A DNA stretch of 64,000 nucleotides from Paraspadella gotoi (Eukaryota; Chaetognatha). A model generated the notes under the pieces. It was not told the DNA's origin. It saw only the letters and a program-made list of their open reading frames with translations, and made no database searches. The stretch is taken from assembly GCA_051294375.1 (NCBI GenBank), contig CM119270.1:5492050-5556049 (forward strand). The letters are read 5' to 3'. Numbering within the stretch: position 1 is the stretch's first letter; each line of letters opens with the position of its first letter. The position numbers and the translations under genes are program-made. Below, one piece after another: positions 21,718 through 32,245 of this stretch.

Positions 21718-22628
21718 CCTCTCTCTTTCTCTCTTTCTCCTCTTCCTTCTTAACCCTCAGAAAGAATGCGGGGAGCCTTTCGAAGCGATCCCCGCCTTGG
21801 AGATGGACTGCGACGCTTTGGAGCAACGACAGCGGGCGGGCGATTGGAACGGCACCCTTCCTGGACCCGGAGGATACGCCCACTGCAGGAAGATTCACCA
21901 GAAGGGTGAGACGGTACTGTTTTTCTTAATGGAGCAGTTAGTGCAATGCGTTTCATGATTGAATCATCTTGCTCTAGGCCAAGAGAAAACAAAATTTAGG
22001 CGTCAATTTGATAATAATTTTTCAATAAATTTATAAATTTTTAAAAAAAAATGTAATCCGAAAAGTATTTTTGTCTTTTTTTGTCTATTTTTATTCTTTT
22101 TATCATTATTTTGTCTTTTTTGTCTTTTTCTCCAGTTGTGACAGACAAAACCTACGAGATAACTATCCGACAATGCGCGTTCAACTTCAGAAGCGACTCG
22201 TCCCCTTACTCTTCCGCCGATGACACGTTCAGGTGATTGAGAAAAGGATTCAGAGAGGTATGGCGTGAATCGACTGTGAGTGTGCCTTGATTTAAAGCTC
22301 GCAGAATTCTGCTATTTGGTAAGAGGGACTGACGCCATAACCCACCTAAGCCTGTCTAAATTCAGGTTGTTTATTACATCAATGGATAATTTGATATTGT
22401 AAAATTCATAACCTTCCCGTCTAATATTCAATTCTATTCTATTCTATTCAATAATATTATATTTTAGGAGAAAAAAAACAATTTATTTGTTTTTAATCAA
22501 CACGAATTGTATTATTAGTAAGACATGTTTCGACTCTTGAGTTTAGAGTCTTCATCAGTTATGACAATCAATTATTTTTTACTCTTATAACATTAGGTTA
22601 GAAGAGAGAGAGAGAGAGAGAGAGAAGA

Positions 22629-22669
<41 letters not shown>

Positions 22670-25605
22670 AAAGGGAGTTTCAACAAGAATGAGCAAAGGC
22701 AGTGGTTCCACAGAATAGAAGGACATCGTAGGGTGAAGATAAGATCAGGGAAGAAGTTGGGTGAAATTTGAAATAAGAGAGAGAGAGAGACAGGGTAAGA
22801 GAAAATCTTTACATTTTTGTAATGTATAACAATGATAGAGAAATAAATAACAAACTTAATTATAGTTAAACTAATAGTAACATTGTAAAATAAATTAATG
22901 AGTTAAAGAAGTTGAAATTGAAATAGAAGAATAAGTGATGAGGGATAGGTAAGTAAAGAGTTAGTGAAAATTAAGTTGAGAGAAAGAGCTCAAAATGAGC
23001 TGGCCCCCCCCCCCCGGGTTGGCAAGGTGGGACGTTGCGATAGGCTCGGGTCATTGGCTTGTCATGGGCTGAGAAGATATGACTGTGGAGTGTGACATTT
23101 CGGGACCTGGTAGTGATCCTCCTGGGAAAATGCCTAACGCCACTCGAATATCTCTCTGGCCTGATAGGCCTGCCGATGGCCCTCCTCTCACCTGACGGTG
23201 AGGTGGCGATGCCTGCCTTCTTGCCTGCTTTGGTGCAGGAGATACAGACTCCTCTCCCTCCTCCTGTAGCCGTCGTTTGGACGACGCCCAGTGTGAGAAG
23301 AGTCATGCCAGGTTGCTACAGGCTCGGGAGAGGTATCGGTCGTCCATTGCCTGCTGGGAGGTCTCCGCCTGACCCGTTGAGCTCATTTTGACTCTTTCTC
23401 TCAACTTAATTTTCACTAACTCTTTACTTACCTATCCCTCATCACTTATTCTTCTATTTCAATTTCAACTTCTTTAACTCATTAATTTATTTTACAATGT
23501 TACTATTAGTTTAACTATTAAGTTTGTTATTATTTTCTCTATCATTGTTATACATTACAAAAATGTAAAGATTTTCTCTTACCCTGTCTCTCTCTCTCTC
23601 TCTCTCTCTTATTCTCAAATTTCACCCAACTTCTTCCCTGATCTTATCTTCACCTGTCCTCATATCTGACCACTGTCCTTTGCTCAATTCTTTGTTGGAA
23701 ACTCCCTCTTTTGCTCTCTCTCTCTCTCTCTCTCTCTCATCATCCTCTAATGTTAAAGAGTAAAAATATATTGATTGTCATAACTGATGACTCTAAAACT
23801 CAAGAGTCGAAACATGTCTTACTAATAATACAATTCGTTGATAAAAACAAATAAATTGTTTTTTTTCTCCTAAAGTTCAAAACACAACGAAATTGATAGT
23901 TTATACACAATAATATTATAATATTCAATTTCCTCTAACATGTTTTTGGCTCTTTCTTTTTTTGTTCTTAATCATCGGTGAAAATGCTAAAAATTAACTG
24001 GCTAACCGTTAAAATTGGTTAATTTATCAACTATAATTATTTATGATTAAAATAGGTAACCAAAAATATTTTTATTTTCAATATGTTAGGTTTTCCTACT
24101 AAACCTAGGTGCGGGCTATTCACTTTGTATGACTTTAAGCATTGAAGACGTGTTTTACAGTTTAGCATCATATATTGTTGTAATATAAACATAACGAAGT
24201 ATAAACGTTCAAAAATAAGCAAATATCCAATTGTATAGAACCATAATGAATTCGCGTAATAAAACCGTAAGGGCAGCCGTAAAGCATCGGAAAAAGCATC
24301 GGAAAAGGCATCGGAAAGAGATCGAGAAAGCAGCCGTAAAGCATCGGAAAAAGCGTCGGAATGGGATCCGAGAAAGCAGCCGCTGGACTGTGAAACAGAT
24401 TATACAACGATTTAATATAAAATGTTCGAATTTATAACGCATTAAAAACTTATTAAAAACGAGTTAAAACCATTTAAACGGACCTGGTATACACGTCTAA
24501 CTTTATAGAAATTTGGCGATTACATAAGCATAAAAAATATACATTTTAACTTTCGAAATAAACGGCGTTGAATAAGCAGAGAATTTGGCATTAAATTCGA
24601 AGCAGCAAAAAACGGTAACGTGCAGGATATCATCTGTGAACCGAATTAAAAATAGGACGAGAGAGAAAAGACTGGTTTCTCGCGAATGCGGGGTAAACAA
24701 AAGATCAGTTTTCGAAACGAAGTAAAAAATATTCTTTCTTTTTTGTTCTTAATCATCGGTGAAAATGCTAAAAATTAACTGGCTAACCGTTAAAATTGGT
24801 TAATTATCAACTATAATTATTTATGATTAAAATAGGTAACCAAAATAATTTTTATTTTCAATATGTTAGGTTTTCCTACTAAACCTAGGTGCGGGCTATT
24901 CACTTTGTATGACTTTAAGCATTGAAGACGTGTTTTACAGTTTAGCATCATATATTGTTGTAATATAAACATAACGAAGTATAAACGTTCAAAATAAGCA
25001 AATATCCAATTGTATAGAACCATAATGAATTCGCGTAATAAAACCGTAAGGGCAGCCGTAAAGCATCGGAAAAAGCATCGGAAAAGGCATCGGAAAGAGA
25101 TCCGAGAAAGCAGCCGTAAAGCATCGGAAAAGCGTCGGAATGGGATCCGAGAAAGCAGCCGCTGGACTGTGAAACAGATTATACAACAATTTATATAAAA
25201 TGTTCGAATTATAAACGCATTAAAAACTTATTAAAAACTAGTTAAAACCATTTTAACGGACCTGGTATACACGTCTAACTTTATAGAAATTTGGCGATTA
25301 CATAAGCATAAAAATATACATTTTAACTTTCGAAATAAACGGCGTTGAATAAGCAGAGAATTTGGCATTAAATTCGAAGCAGCAAAAAACGGTAACGTGC
25401 AGGATATTCATCTGTGAACCGAATTAAAAATAGGACGAGAGAGAAAAGACTGGTTTCTCGCGAATGCGGGGTAAACAAAAAGATCAGTTTTCGAAACGAA
25501 GTAAAAAATATTCTACACAATACTATACTATAGTCCTGTGCAAAATAAAGAGGACACACTCTTAAATCCTAAATAGCGCGCGTTTTATGCATGTATTCAA
25601 AAAAT

Positions 25606-25650
<45 letters not shown>

Positions 25651-28600
25651 TGACGACAGGTTAAGGTCAATTAGATTGTGTGAGGGAAATTAAAAGGAAA
25701 TTGAAAATCAGTTATTACAGTAAAATACATACTACATACATACTGCAATGTAAAGAAGCAGTAACGTGATTAAGATGTTAAACTGTGAAATTAAAAAAAA
25801 TATTTTGATACCATAATCCATGCTCATGATTGATTGTTTTAACCCTTTATACATTAGCATTTAAATTTCATCGGCTATGGCTAACTGAAGTAAAGAATGT
25901 TTCCTAAAAATAATATGCAATGGATAAATCGCATTATACTTTATATATTTATATATACTTTATACTTTAATAACTTGAATACCTCTCTATCTCTTTCTCT
26001 CTATCATACAATTCAAAATCAGTACAGTAGCTCAGTTAACGGGTTATCGCCTAATAACCATTTTTTTTGCTCTTTTCCTCGCCTTAATATGGACATCGAA
26101 AACATGATACTTTTTACAAACGTTTTGCTTTCTAAAAAATAAATTTTTACAGAAATTAATGCAAATAACAGCATGCATTATTCCGACAATCATTTCTAAA
26201 TTTACAGTGAATTTTTTTGAAATGAGTTTTAATGAGATCCTTGATGGGCCGATCCTTTTCGACGTGTTGGAATATTTCTTCTCCAAAAAGTCGAAGCAAT
26301 TTATACTCCGGAACAACTCCATTTTTTTTTGTCAAATCATAGCATTTTTTGGCCTCTATTATGTAACGCGCATAGAGTACCTTGGCTTTGACAAAGCTTA
26401 TTTTGGCATCAAGCTCTAGGTGTTTTTCATCGGATATCTTTTGTGCCTGCTCTAATTTATTCTGGGCTTCCTCGACATCAAGCTCATGAAGCAACGACAT
26501 GGCCCATAACCTGAGAATGTCGGCCGTAAGTCTCGAATCCTGATTTTTAGCGTTTTCGTATGCTGTTTCATAGGCACGTAAGCAGTTCTCTGATTGGCCC
26601 CTGATGTTTACCAATGCAACCGCGTAATTTTTGTAAACTTTTCCAACAAGTACGTGTGAACCATAACGTTTTTCAATTTTACAAATAAATGGTTTCCAAT
26701 CTCGAAAGTATTTGTGACGAAAACTTTGTTCCATTAGATGCCACATAGTCACGTGGTCTTCAATCAATAAGGTCATCCATGACTCGATCTCAGTTTTGAC
26801 TTTTTCTAACTCTTGTATAGTGTTTTGCAAAGTTATCTCATATGATTCAAACAATTCACTTTTTCGTTCGATTTGTCCCCGAGCATTCAATACTGTCCAT
26901 CTGACAAAACTGATTTGATCCCAGTTTTCCGGATTGCCTTCCGTTGCCTCTAACAACTGGTCAAGTTCGGCTGATGATTCTTCAGCATAGCCGTGTTGCG
27001 CAAGCAAAGCCCTGGTAGTCATTTGTAACTCTTTCAAATTTGACGAACTGAACATATCTTGGCAAGCTTGCAAATAATCCCTTGTTAAAATTATTAAAAA
27101 TTAAAATTTGAAGATAATTAAAATATACAAAAATATGAAAACTTTGTAAAATGCTTATATTTATGGTGGACTAAAATCCACCAACCGTTCATCAGCGAAC
27201 ATTGGTGCCAGAGAAAAGTCATTCGCCTCTCAACCCAAACGTCTGGGGTTCCAGCCCGGTGGCCGCCTCGCAGTTAAGAGGGACGGGGCTCTTAACCCGC
27301 CTGTAACACGGTGTTACAGCCTGATCCGAAGCTTAGGGACTGCTTATATTGAACGGTTCTGTCACTAACATATAACAATAATTACTGTCTCTTCATTGGT
27401 GAGCCCGACTTCCGAACACAACAACAACAACAACACTTTCAGGCGACATGCCTCAACCTGGCGATGCACTTTCCACCAACAACACATCAGGGGACATGCC
27501 TCAACTTGGTGATGAACTTTCCACCAACAACAACAATTCACTGAAGAGACGCAACAGACTTCTCTCTATGGGAGGGGGGATGTATGGTGGACTAAAATCC
27601 ACCAACGTTCATCTGCGGCCATTGGTGCTGGAGGCAAGTCATTCGCCTCTCAACCCAAAGGTCTGGGGTTCTTGCCTGGTGGCCGCCTAGCAGTTAAGAG
27701 GGACGGGGCGCTTAACCCGCCTGTAACACGGTGTTACAGCCTGATTCGAAGCTCAGAGACGGCTTATATTGAACAGTTCTGTCACTAACAATATAACATA
27801 TAACATATAACAATAATTACTGTCTCTTCATATTCTTACTTACTTGTGCTCCTTGCCACATGTGTTTTCTACCATTAAATCAAAGCAATAAAACTGAATG
27901 GGTGTCAGCTTCTTAAGTGCGTCACAATTCTTCGTCTCTTTGGTTTAAAAATATGAAAAGATATATACAAATTACTAACATTTAAAAAGATGGTAAGAAA
28001 AAGTTTATTTCCATAACAAAATACCTATGGCAATTTTAAGAATCTGTTTGACGTCATTCCATCTTTTATCCATGATACATGACGATCCATCTTTGCCCCA
28101 AAAATCTTCCAAAATATTTGGAATAAAATCGCTCTCCATATTTTTTCGTATTTTGTTATTTCTGGGAAGTTTTGGATGTAAAAAATCTTGCTGCGGCTCC
28201 TGAATCAGCGGACTCAAACACGCAAACTTGTCTCTTTTGCTTTATGCGTCAGTCCTTTCGTCGTCGCTCTCGCCGTCGCAATAGCTTCAAAATGTCATAT
28301 TTTGAAAAAGTGCCTCCAGGTTAACGCCATGCTCCTTCCTCGGTCCGCCTATCTCGTACACAATGTTATATTTTGAAAAAAGGCTTACAGATTAACGCCC
28401 TGCTTTTTCCTCGGTCCGCCTATCTTGTACACAATGTTATATTTTGAAAAAGGGCTTACAGATTAACGCCCAGCTCTTTCCTCGGTCCGCCTATCTTGTA
28501 CACAATGTTATATTTTGAAAAAGGGCCTCCAGGTTAATGCCCTACTCCTTCCTTGGTCCGCCTATCTCGTACACAATGTTATATTTTGAAAAAGGGCCTC

Positions 28601-31600
28601 CAGGTTAACGCCCTGCTCCTTCCTCCTTCCTCAACTGATATTTTTTAAACTTTCTTTTCAAGTGATTCTGTTCTGCACGTTTTCTAAATTCTGAATTATA
28701 ATTAGGAATCAATATAGTTTATTAATACTTTTAAGGGATGAATATAAATATTAATTAATGGTTAATATAGTTTTGTTTTTATAATAATAAAATTTAGGTT
28801 TGATTTTTATGCTTTTAAGTGCTTATGAAAATATAAAAAAAATCTTAGACTTGCAAAGCCTTTGTTCAATGAGGCTTAAACCTAAAATTTTAGCTCTGTA
28901 TAATAAAAAATAAAAATTTGAATTTAGTAAAAAATACCATATATTAAAAAAATAAAATAATAGATGATATAAATATTTAGATAAGATCAACTAAAAGTTT
29001 TTTTATAATTATTGTGTGTAAATCCTTTCTTTTTTGTTGTGTTTGTGGTTTAAAGAGACAAATAGTTTATTGGCAATAACAATTTTTATTATATACAGGG
29101 TAGTGAATCAAAACTTAGTGTATGAACACTTGCCGTGTGCCCATGAAACGCCTCTGCTTCGCCGCTGTCAGGTCGCTACGTAGGAAAGTGGTCCTCGTCT
29201 CTCGCTGACATCTCCGGAAGTGGGCGTAGCCGCGTCTGGCGCCGTTGCACGTGCGTCGAAGACGTCGGGGGTTTGGTCGCGCCGTAAGTCGGCGCCGTGA
29301 GTCCTTGGTCGGCGAGGCTGTCGACACTCGAGTGTGGTCGTATGGAATGGACCACAAGTCCGTCCACAAGTCTATGACGGAGCTAAAGTCTGACCACAAG
29401 TGCATCCACGAGTCCCGGAGTGTGGTCCCATGGTGGGCTCTATGGCCACAATGACTCTGTCTGTAAACCGTATCGAAAGGGTGACGTGACGTGACGTGAA
29501 GGCTCCTAAGCCTTGTAAAAGACAGTTTTGTGACGGGCGGAAACATCCTAAGTAGCTATGTATGTGCCTAGAATATCTGGTAAAAAAAGAAAAGAGGAGT
29601 GAAATCTCCAAAAGAAAAGAAAAAAGACATCTATCGGCAGAAATGGTAATAACAAAGAATAGTTAGAATAGTATTTACCATCATATTTTATAGGCAAAAA
29701 GTTATTGAATGTCTTTTTATAATACACTAAGATAATCACTGATGTTTTGAGTTTCTGATATAGGTTTTATTTTCCTCATGCTTTTATACTGCGCTACTAA
29801 AAAGAATGCAACATTGGTTGAATTTGCTCTGCGCCGGTTTAGAACTTAAAATCCCTATCAGTATGTTACATTATTAAGGAGGCTATTAAGAATAGGAATA
29901 ACTACTATTCTAAGTCGGGAATCCATGCGCTTAAGCCCGAGTCGATTAGGGCCATTTATCAGGATGCTGCAGGTAGCAATTATAGCATACTCAAAACCAA
30001 CAATATGTACGCTAATAGCTCATTTCTATGCTAAAAGAAAAATTCTGAAGAGAGCAAATAAAAAACTCTATTTAGAAATATTTACTAGGACATGTTATCT
30101 TTACTATCCTATGGCCATTAAACTGCCGCAGTTTAACAAGATCTATTTCAACCTTAATTAATAAAAGCAATTTTAAGAAGTTGTAAAAAAAATTTTCCTA
30201 AGTTCACACTGTAGTGGCCACAATTCGAGCCTTAATCAGAAATTTTTTAGCTATTTTTCTATGCAAATAAAAACTAATAGCTATCACCATTTAAATTCCT
30301 ATGATATAATTTTTATCACTGGGTCCTCTTAAAAGGTAGATGATAACTGTACAATAATGAAAAAATAGTTATAATTCATGGAAGTTAAGAAGTTTAAAAA
30401 AGTGATGAATTGTGGTGTACGCAACACCCTCACTGGTCATATTGAATTGCATTACTTTTGTTTTTCTTTTTACATATTTCCATACAATTTTGAGCTAAAT
30501 TAACGTTGTCACTTTTTCTATTTTTCCTCTTCTTTTTGTTTTGAGCTCTCTCTCTCGTTTGCTCTCTACATGTCAACATTGACCTACGGCGTGATCTCTT
30601 GACAAAGGTAAATGAACTAAAAATATTTTTAGTCGGATCAGCTTATCGCAGATTCCGACTCTATAATTCACTTTGTAGGTCCATCGGTCCCACCCCAAAA
30701 ACTTGTCAGTAAATCATTTTTATCATATCAGAATTTTTTATTTAATTCAGAATTCAATATTTAAAAGTATGTGATTAAGCTGGATATAAATTTCTGATAG
30801 AATCGTAGGAGTGAAAAAGTGTTTAAATGAGAAAACCATTATTTGAATTTTTAAAAGTTTTCCTCTCTCTATCTCTCTCCGATGGATTGATTGATTGATT
30901 GATTGATTGACCAAATTATGCCACTTGACCAAATTATTCAAGTGACCAAATTTTGCAAGTTGACCAAATTATGCCAGTTGATAAAATTATGCTCATTGAC
31001 CAAATTATGCTAGTTGACCAAATTATGCCAGTTGACCAAATTATGCCGGTTGTCCAAATTAGGCCAGTTGAGAAAATTATGCCAGTAGAGAAAATTATGC
31101 CACTTGACCAAATTATACTAGTTGACCAAATTATGCCAGTTGACTAAATTATACCATTTAGAGTCGCCTCAGCTTGACCGCTGTTGGGCCGCTACAGAGA
31201 AATGCTGTCCTCCATGTCCCTTGCTGACGTCTCTGGAGGTGGGCATGGCCGCGTCTGTCGCCGTTGAGCATGCGCCGAAGACATTGCCTGGCCATGATAG
31301 AGGGCGTAATCGGCGAGGCTATTGTCACCCGGGTGTGGCCCAATGTTGTGGGCCACGAGTCTGTGATGGAGGCTAAAGTCTGACCACGAGTAAGTCCACA
31401 AGTCTCTTGGAGTATGGTCTCGTCGTGGGCTCTATGGCCATGACATCACTGTCTGTAAACGGTATCAAGGGTGACAAATGGTGACATGAATGGCGTCCTC
31501 GGACCTCGTAAAAGGCAGTTTGATGACGGGCGGAAAAATCCTAAGTATCTACATGAGCCTAGTATATCTTGTAAGAAAAGAAAAGAGGAGTGTAATCTCC

Positions 31601-32245
31601 TAAAGAAAAGAAAAGAGACATCTGTCGGCAGAAACGGTAATAACAAAAGGCAAACAAATAAATGGGGAAAAAGGGGGACATATCTCTACAATACCAGTTG
31701 ACCAAATAATACCAGTTGACAAAATTATGCCAGTTGACCAAATTATGCCAGTCAACCAAATTATGCCAGTTTACCAAATTCTGCCTGTCGACCAAATAAT
31801 GCAACTTGATCAAATTATGAAAGTTGATCAAATTATGCAAGTTGACCAAATTATGCAAATTGATTAAATTATGCAAAATTACCAAATTATGCAAGTTGAC
31901 TAAATTATGCAAAATGTTATTGGCGCAGCTACTGGTAATGATTGATAGATTGATTTATAGATTTTTTAATAGATTTATTAAGTCTGTTATGATTTGTTAT
32001 GTGATCTGTTAAGATCATAAATTGAAAGTCAGAAAATATTACAGTGATTTATCATCGGATTAGATTATTACCGCTTAATTATCGAAGGCAGATCCGACAT
32101 TGTTTGGTCAAACTTGATTAACAGACGATCAGTTTTCGAGTGCGACGCTCGCTATGGCAACGACCTCTGCAACTCGACTATTTGTTCCAAGATGGAGGAC
32201 ATCCTCGTTGTCGTCGTCGTTATTGTCGCCGTCTTTTTCTTCTGA
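21438..32245 (+). CDS. Ly6/uPAR (quiver/sleepless-like) GPI-anchored protein
   Basis: Four exons: 21438-21539, 21761-21905, 22136-22232, 32125-32245. All junctions are GT-AG with phases 0, 1, 2. The start ATG opens a clear signal peptide (LLFCLFLIFVTSSL). The mature part begins with VRCYFC and has further Cys in KECGEPF, MDCDAL, AHCRK, IRQCAF and FECDARYGNDLCNST. The RxC and C-terminal DLCN pattern is that of invertebrate LU-domain proteins related to quiver/sleepless. A hydrophobic terminus (ILVVVVVIVAVFFF) right before the TGA fits a GPI-anchor signal. Such proteins act at the cell surface, for instance on channels or receptors; the target here is unknown. The last intron is about 9.9 kb and contains an opposite-strand gene and many repeats, so exon 4 should be confirmed by cDNA. 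An AATAAA lies at about 32465. Confidence 0.78.
22468..23885. mobile_element. Fold-back element, about 1.4 kb
   Basis: Arms of roughly 0.5 kb (about 22468-23000 and 23380-23885) are reverse complements, including ACATGTTTCGACTCTTGAGTT near the outer ends, a GA/CT run, and AAAATCTTTACATTTTTGT inside. The 380 bp centre is GC-rich, begins after a run of about 11 C, and has no convincing protein. It lies in the last intron of the Ly6-like gene. Confidence 0.85.
23953..25515. repeat. Tandem duplication, two units of about 780 bp
   Basis: Unit 1 (23953-24737) and unit 2 (24738-25515) both begin with TTCTTTTTTGTTCTTAATCATCGG and are nearly identical; differences are mainly single-base indels. Each contains an internal short repeat of AAAGCATCGGAAA type (about 24280-24370 and 25060-25150). 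Small open frames inside are repeat readings. Confidence 0.93.
26156..28199 (-). CDS. TPR-like helical-repeat protein, nested in the Ly6-gene intron (5' end unresolved)
   Basis: Three exons on the minus strand: 28199-28025, 27937-27844 and 27080-26156 (stop 26156-26158). Phases 1 and 2 match at the GT-AG junctions, giving about 397 residues. The last exon alone encodes about 307 residues of amphipathic helices (for example LRAYETAYENAKNQDSRLTA and AQNKLEQAQKISDEKHLE) in the style of degenerate TPR repeats. The middle exon contains PIQFYCFDLMVENTCGKEH, which I cannot place. No catalytic domain is visible. The start codon and any N-terminal domain are not seen; a 71-bp minisatellite lies just upstream. 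The 27081-27843 intron carries two SINE-A copies. A role as a protein-interaction scaffold is only a guess. Confidence 0.68.
27172..27397 (+). repeat. SINE-A, copy in TPR-gene intron
   Basis: About 225 bp: hairpin TGGTGGACTAAAATCCACCA at the left end, a tRNA-like B-box region (CTGGGGTTCCAGCCCGG), CTTAACCCGCCTGTAACACGG, and a tail AACAATAATTACTGTCTCTTC. Close copies at 27583-27828 and 47511-47757. Confidence 0.85.
27583..27828 (+). repeat. SINE-A, second copy in same intron
   Basis: Same orientation and structure as the copy at 27172-27397, about 185 bp downstream. The spacer contains CAACAACAACAAC and a repeated ACATGCCTCAACCTGGCGATG-like phrase, so a local duplication that included flanking sequence is possible. 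Confidence 0.85.
28290..28633. repeat. 71-bp minisatellite, about five units
   Basis: Units begin TGTTATATTTTGAAAAAGGGC and contain TTAACGCCCTGCTCCTTCC and CGGTCCGCCTATCTCGTACAC. Units 2 and 3 share TTACAGA where units 1, 4 and 5 have CTCCAGG, showing internal subfamilies. Confidence 0.93.
28640..30900. other. Intronic AT-rich DNA with one dispersed element
   Basis: Within the last intron of the Ly6-like gene. 29105-29690 is a dispersed element also present at 31160-31690. The rest is AT-rich with no supported exon. Confidence 0.6.
29105..29690. mobile_element. Dispersed element B, copy 1
   Basis: Shares with 31160-31690 a colinear set of words such as GCTGACATCTCCGGAAGTGGGC / GCTGACGTCTCTGGAGGTGGGC, GACCACGAGT/GACCACAAGT and AGAAAAGAGGAGTG. 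GC-rich first half, A-rich end. Open frames differ between copies, so it is probably non-coding. Confidence 0.7.
30925..31915. repeat. 18-bp minisatellite (TTGACCAAATTATGCCAG) split by element B
   Basis: Tandem 18-bp units occupy about 30925-31158 and resume at about 31693-31915 in the same orientation. The 530 bp between them is a copy of element B. The array reads as repeating peptides in several frames, which I treat as artefact. Confidence 0.9.

Noticed and set aside
22971-23391. ORFs in the GC-rich centre of the fold-back element
   Set aside because: Both strands are open for about 100 codons with no domain, start context or conserved partner; compositional.
28290-28633. CRISPR-like regular array
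   Set aside because: Units are contiguous 71-bp tandem copies without distinct spacers, in an animal genome; this is a minisatellite.
29115-29546. 143-residue ORF in element B
   Set aside because: The second copy of the element has a different open frame, so no protein is conserved between copies.
31559-31912. Repetitive ORFs (NLVNLHNLV and DQIMPVDQIM types) over the 18-bp minisatellite
   Set aside because: An 18-bp repeat is a multiple of three and stays open in several frames on both strands. No signal peptide, start context or splicing supports a gene.
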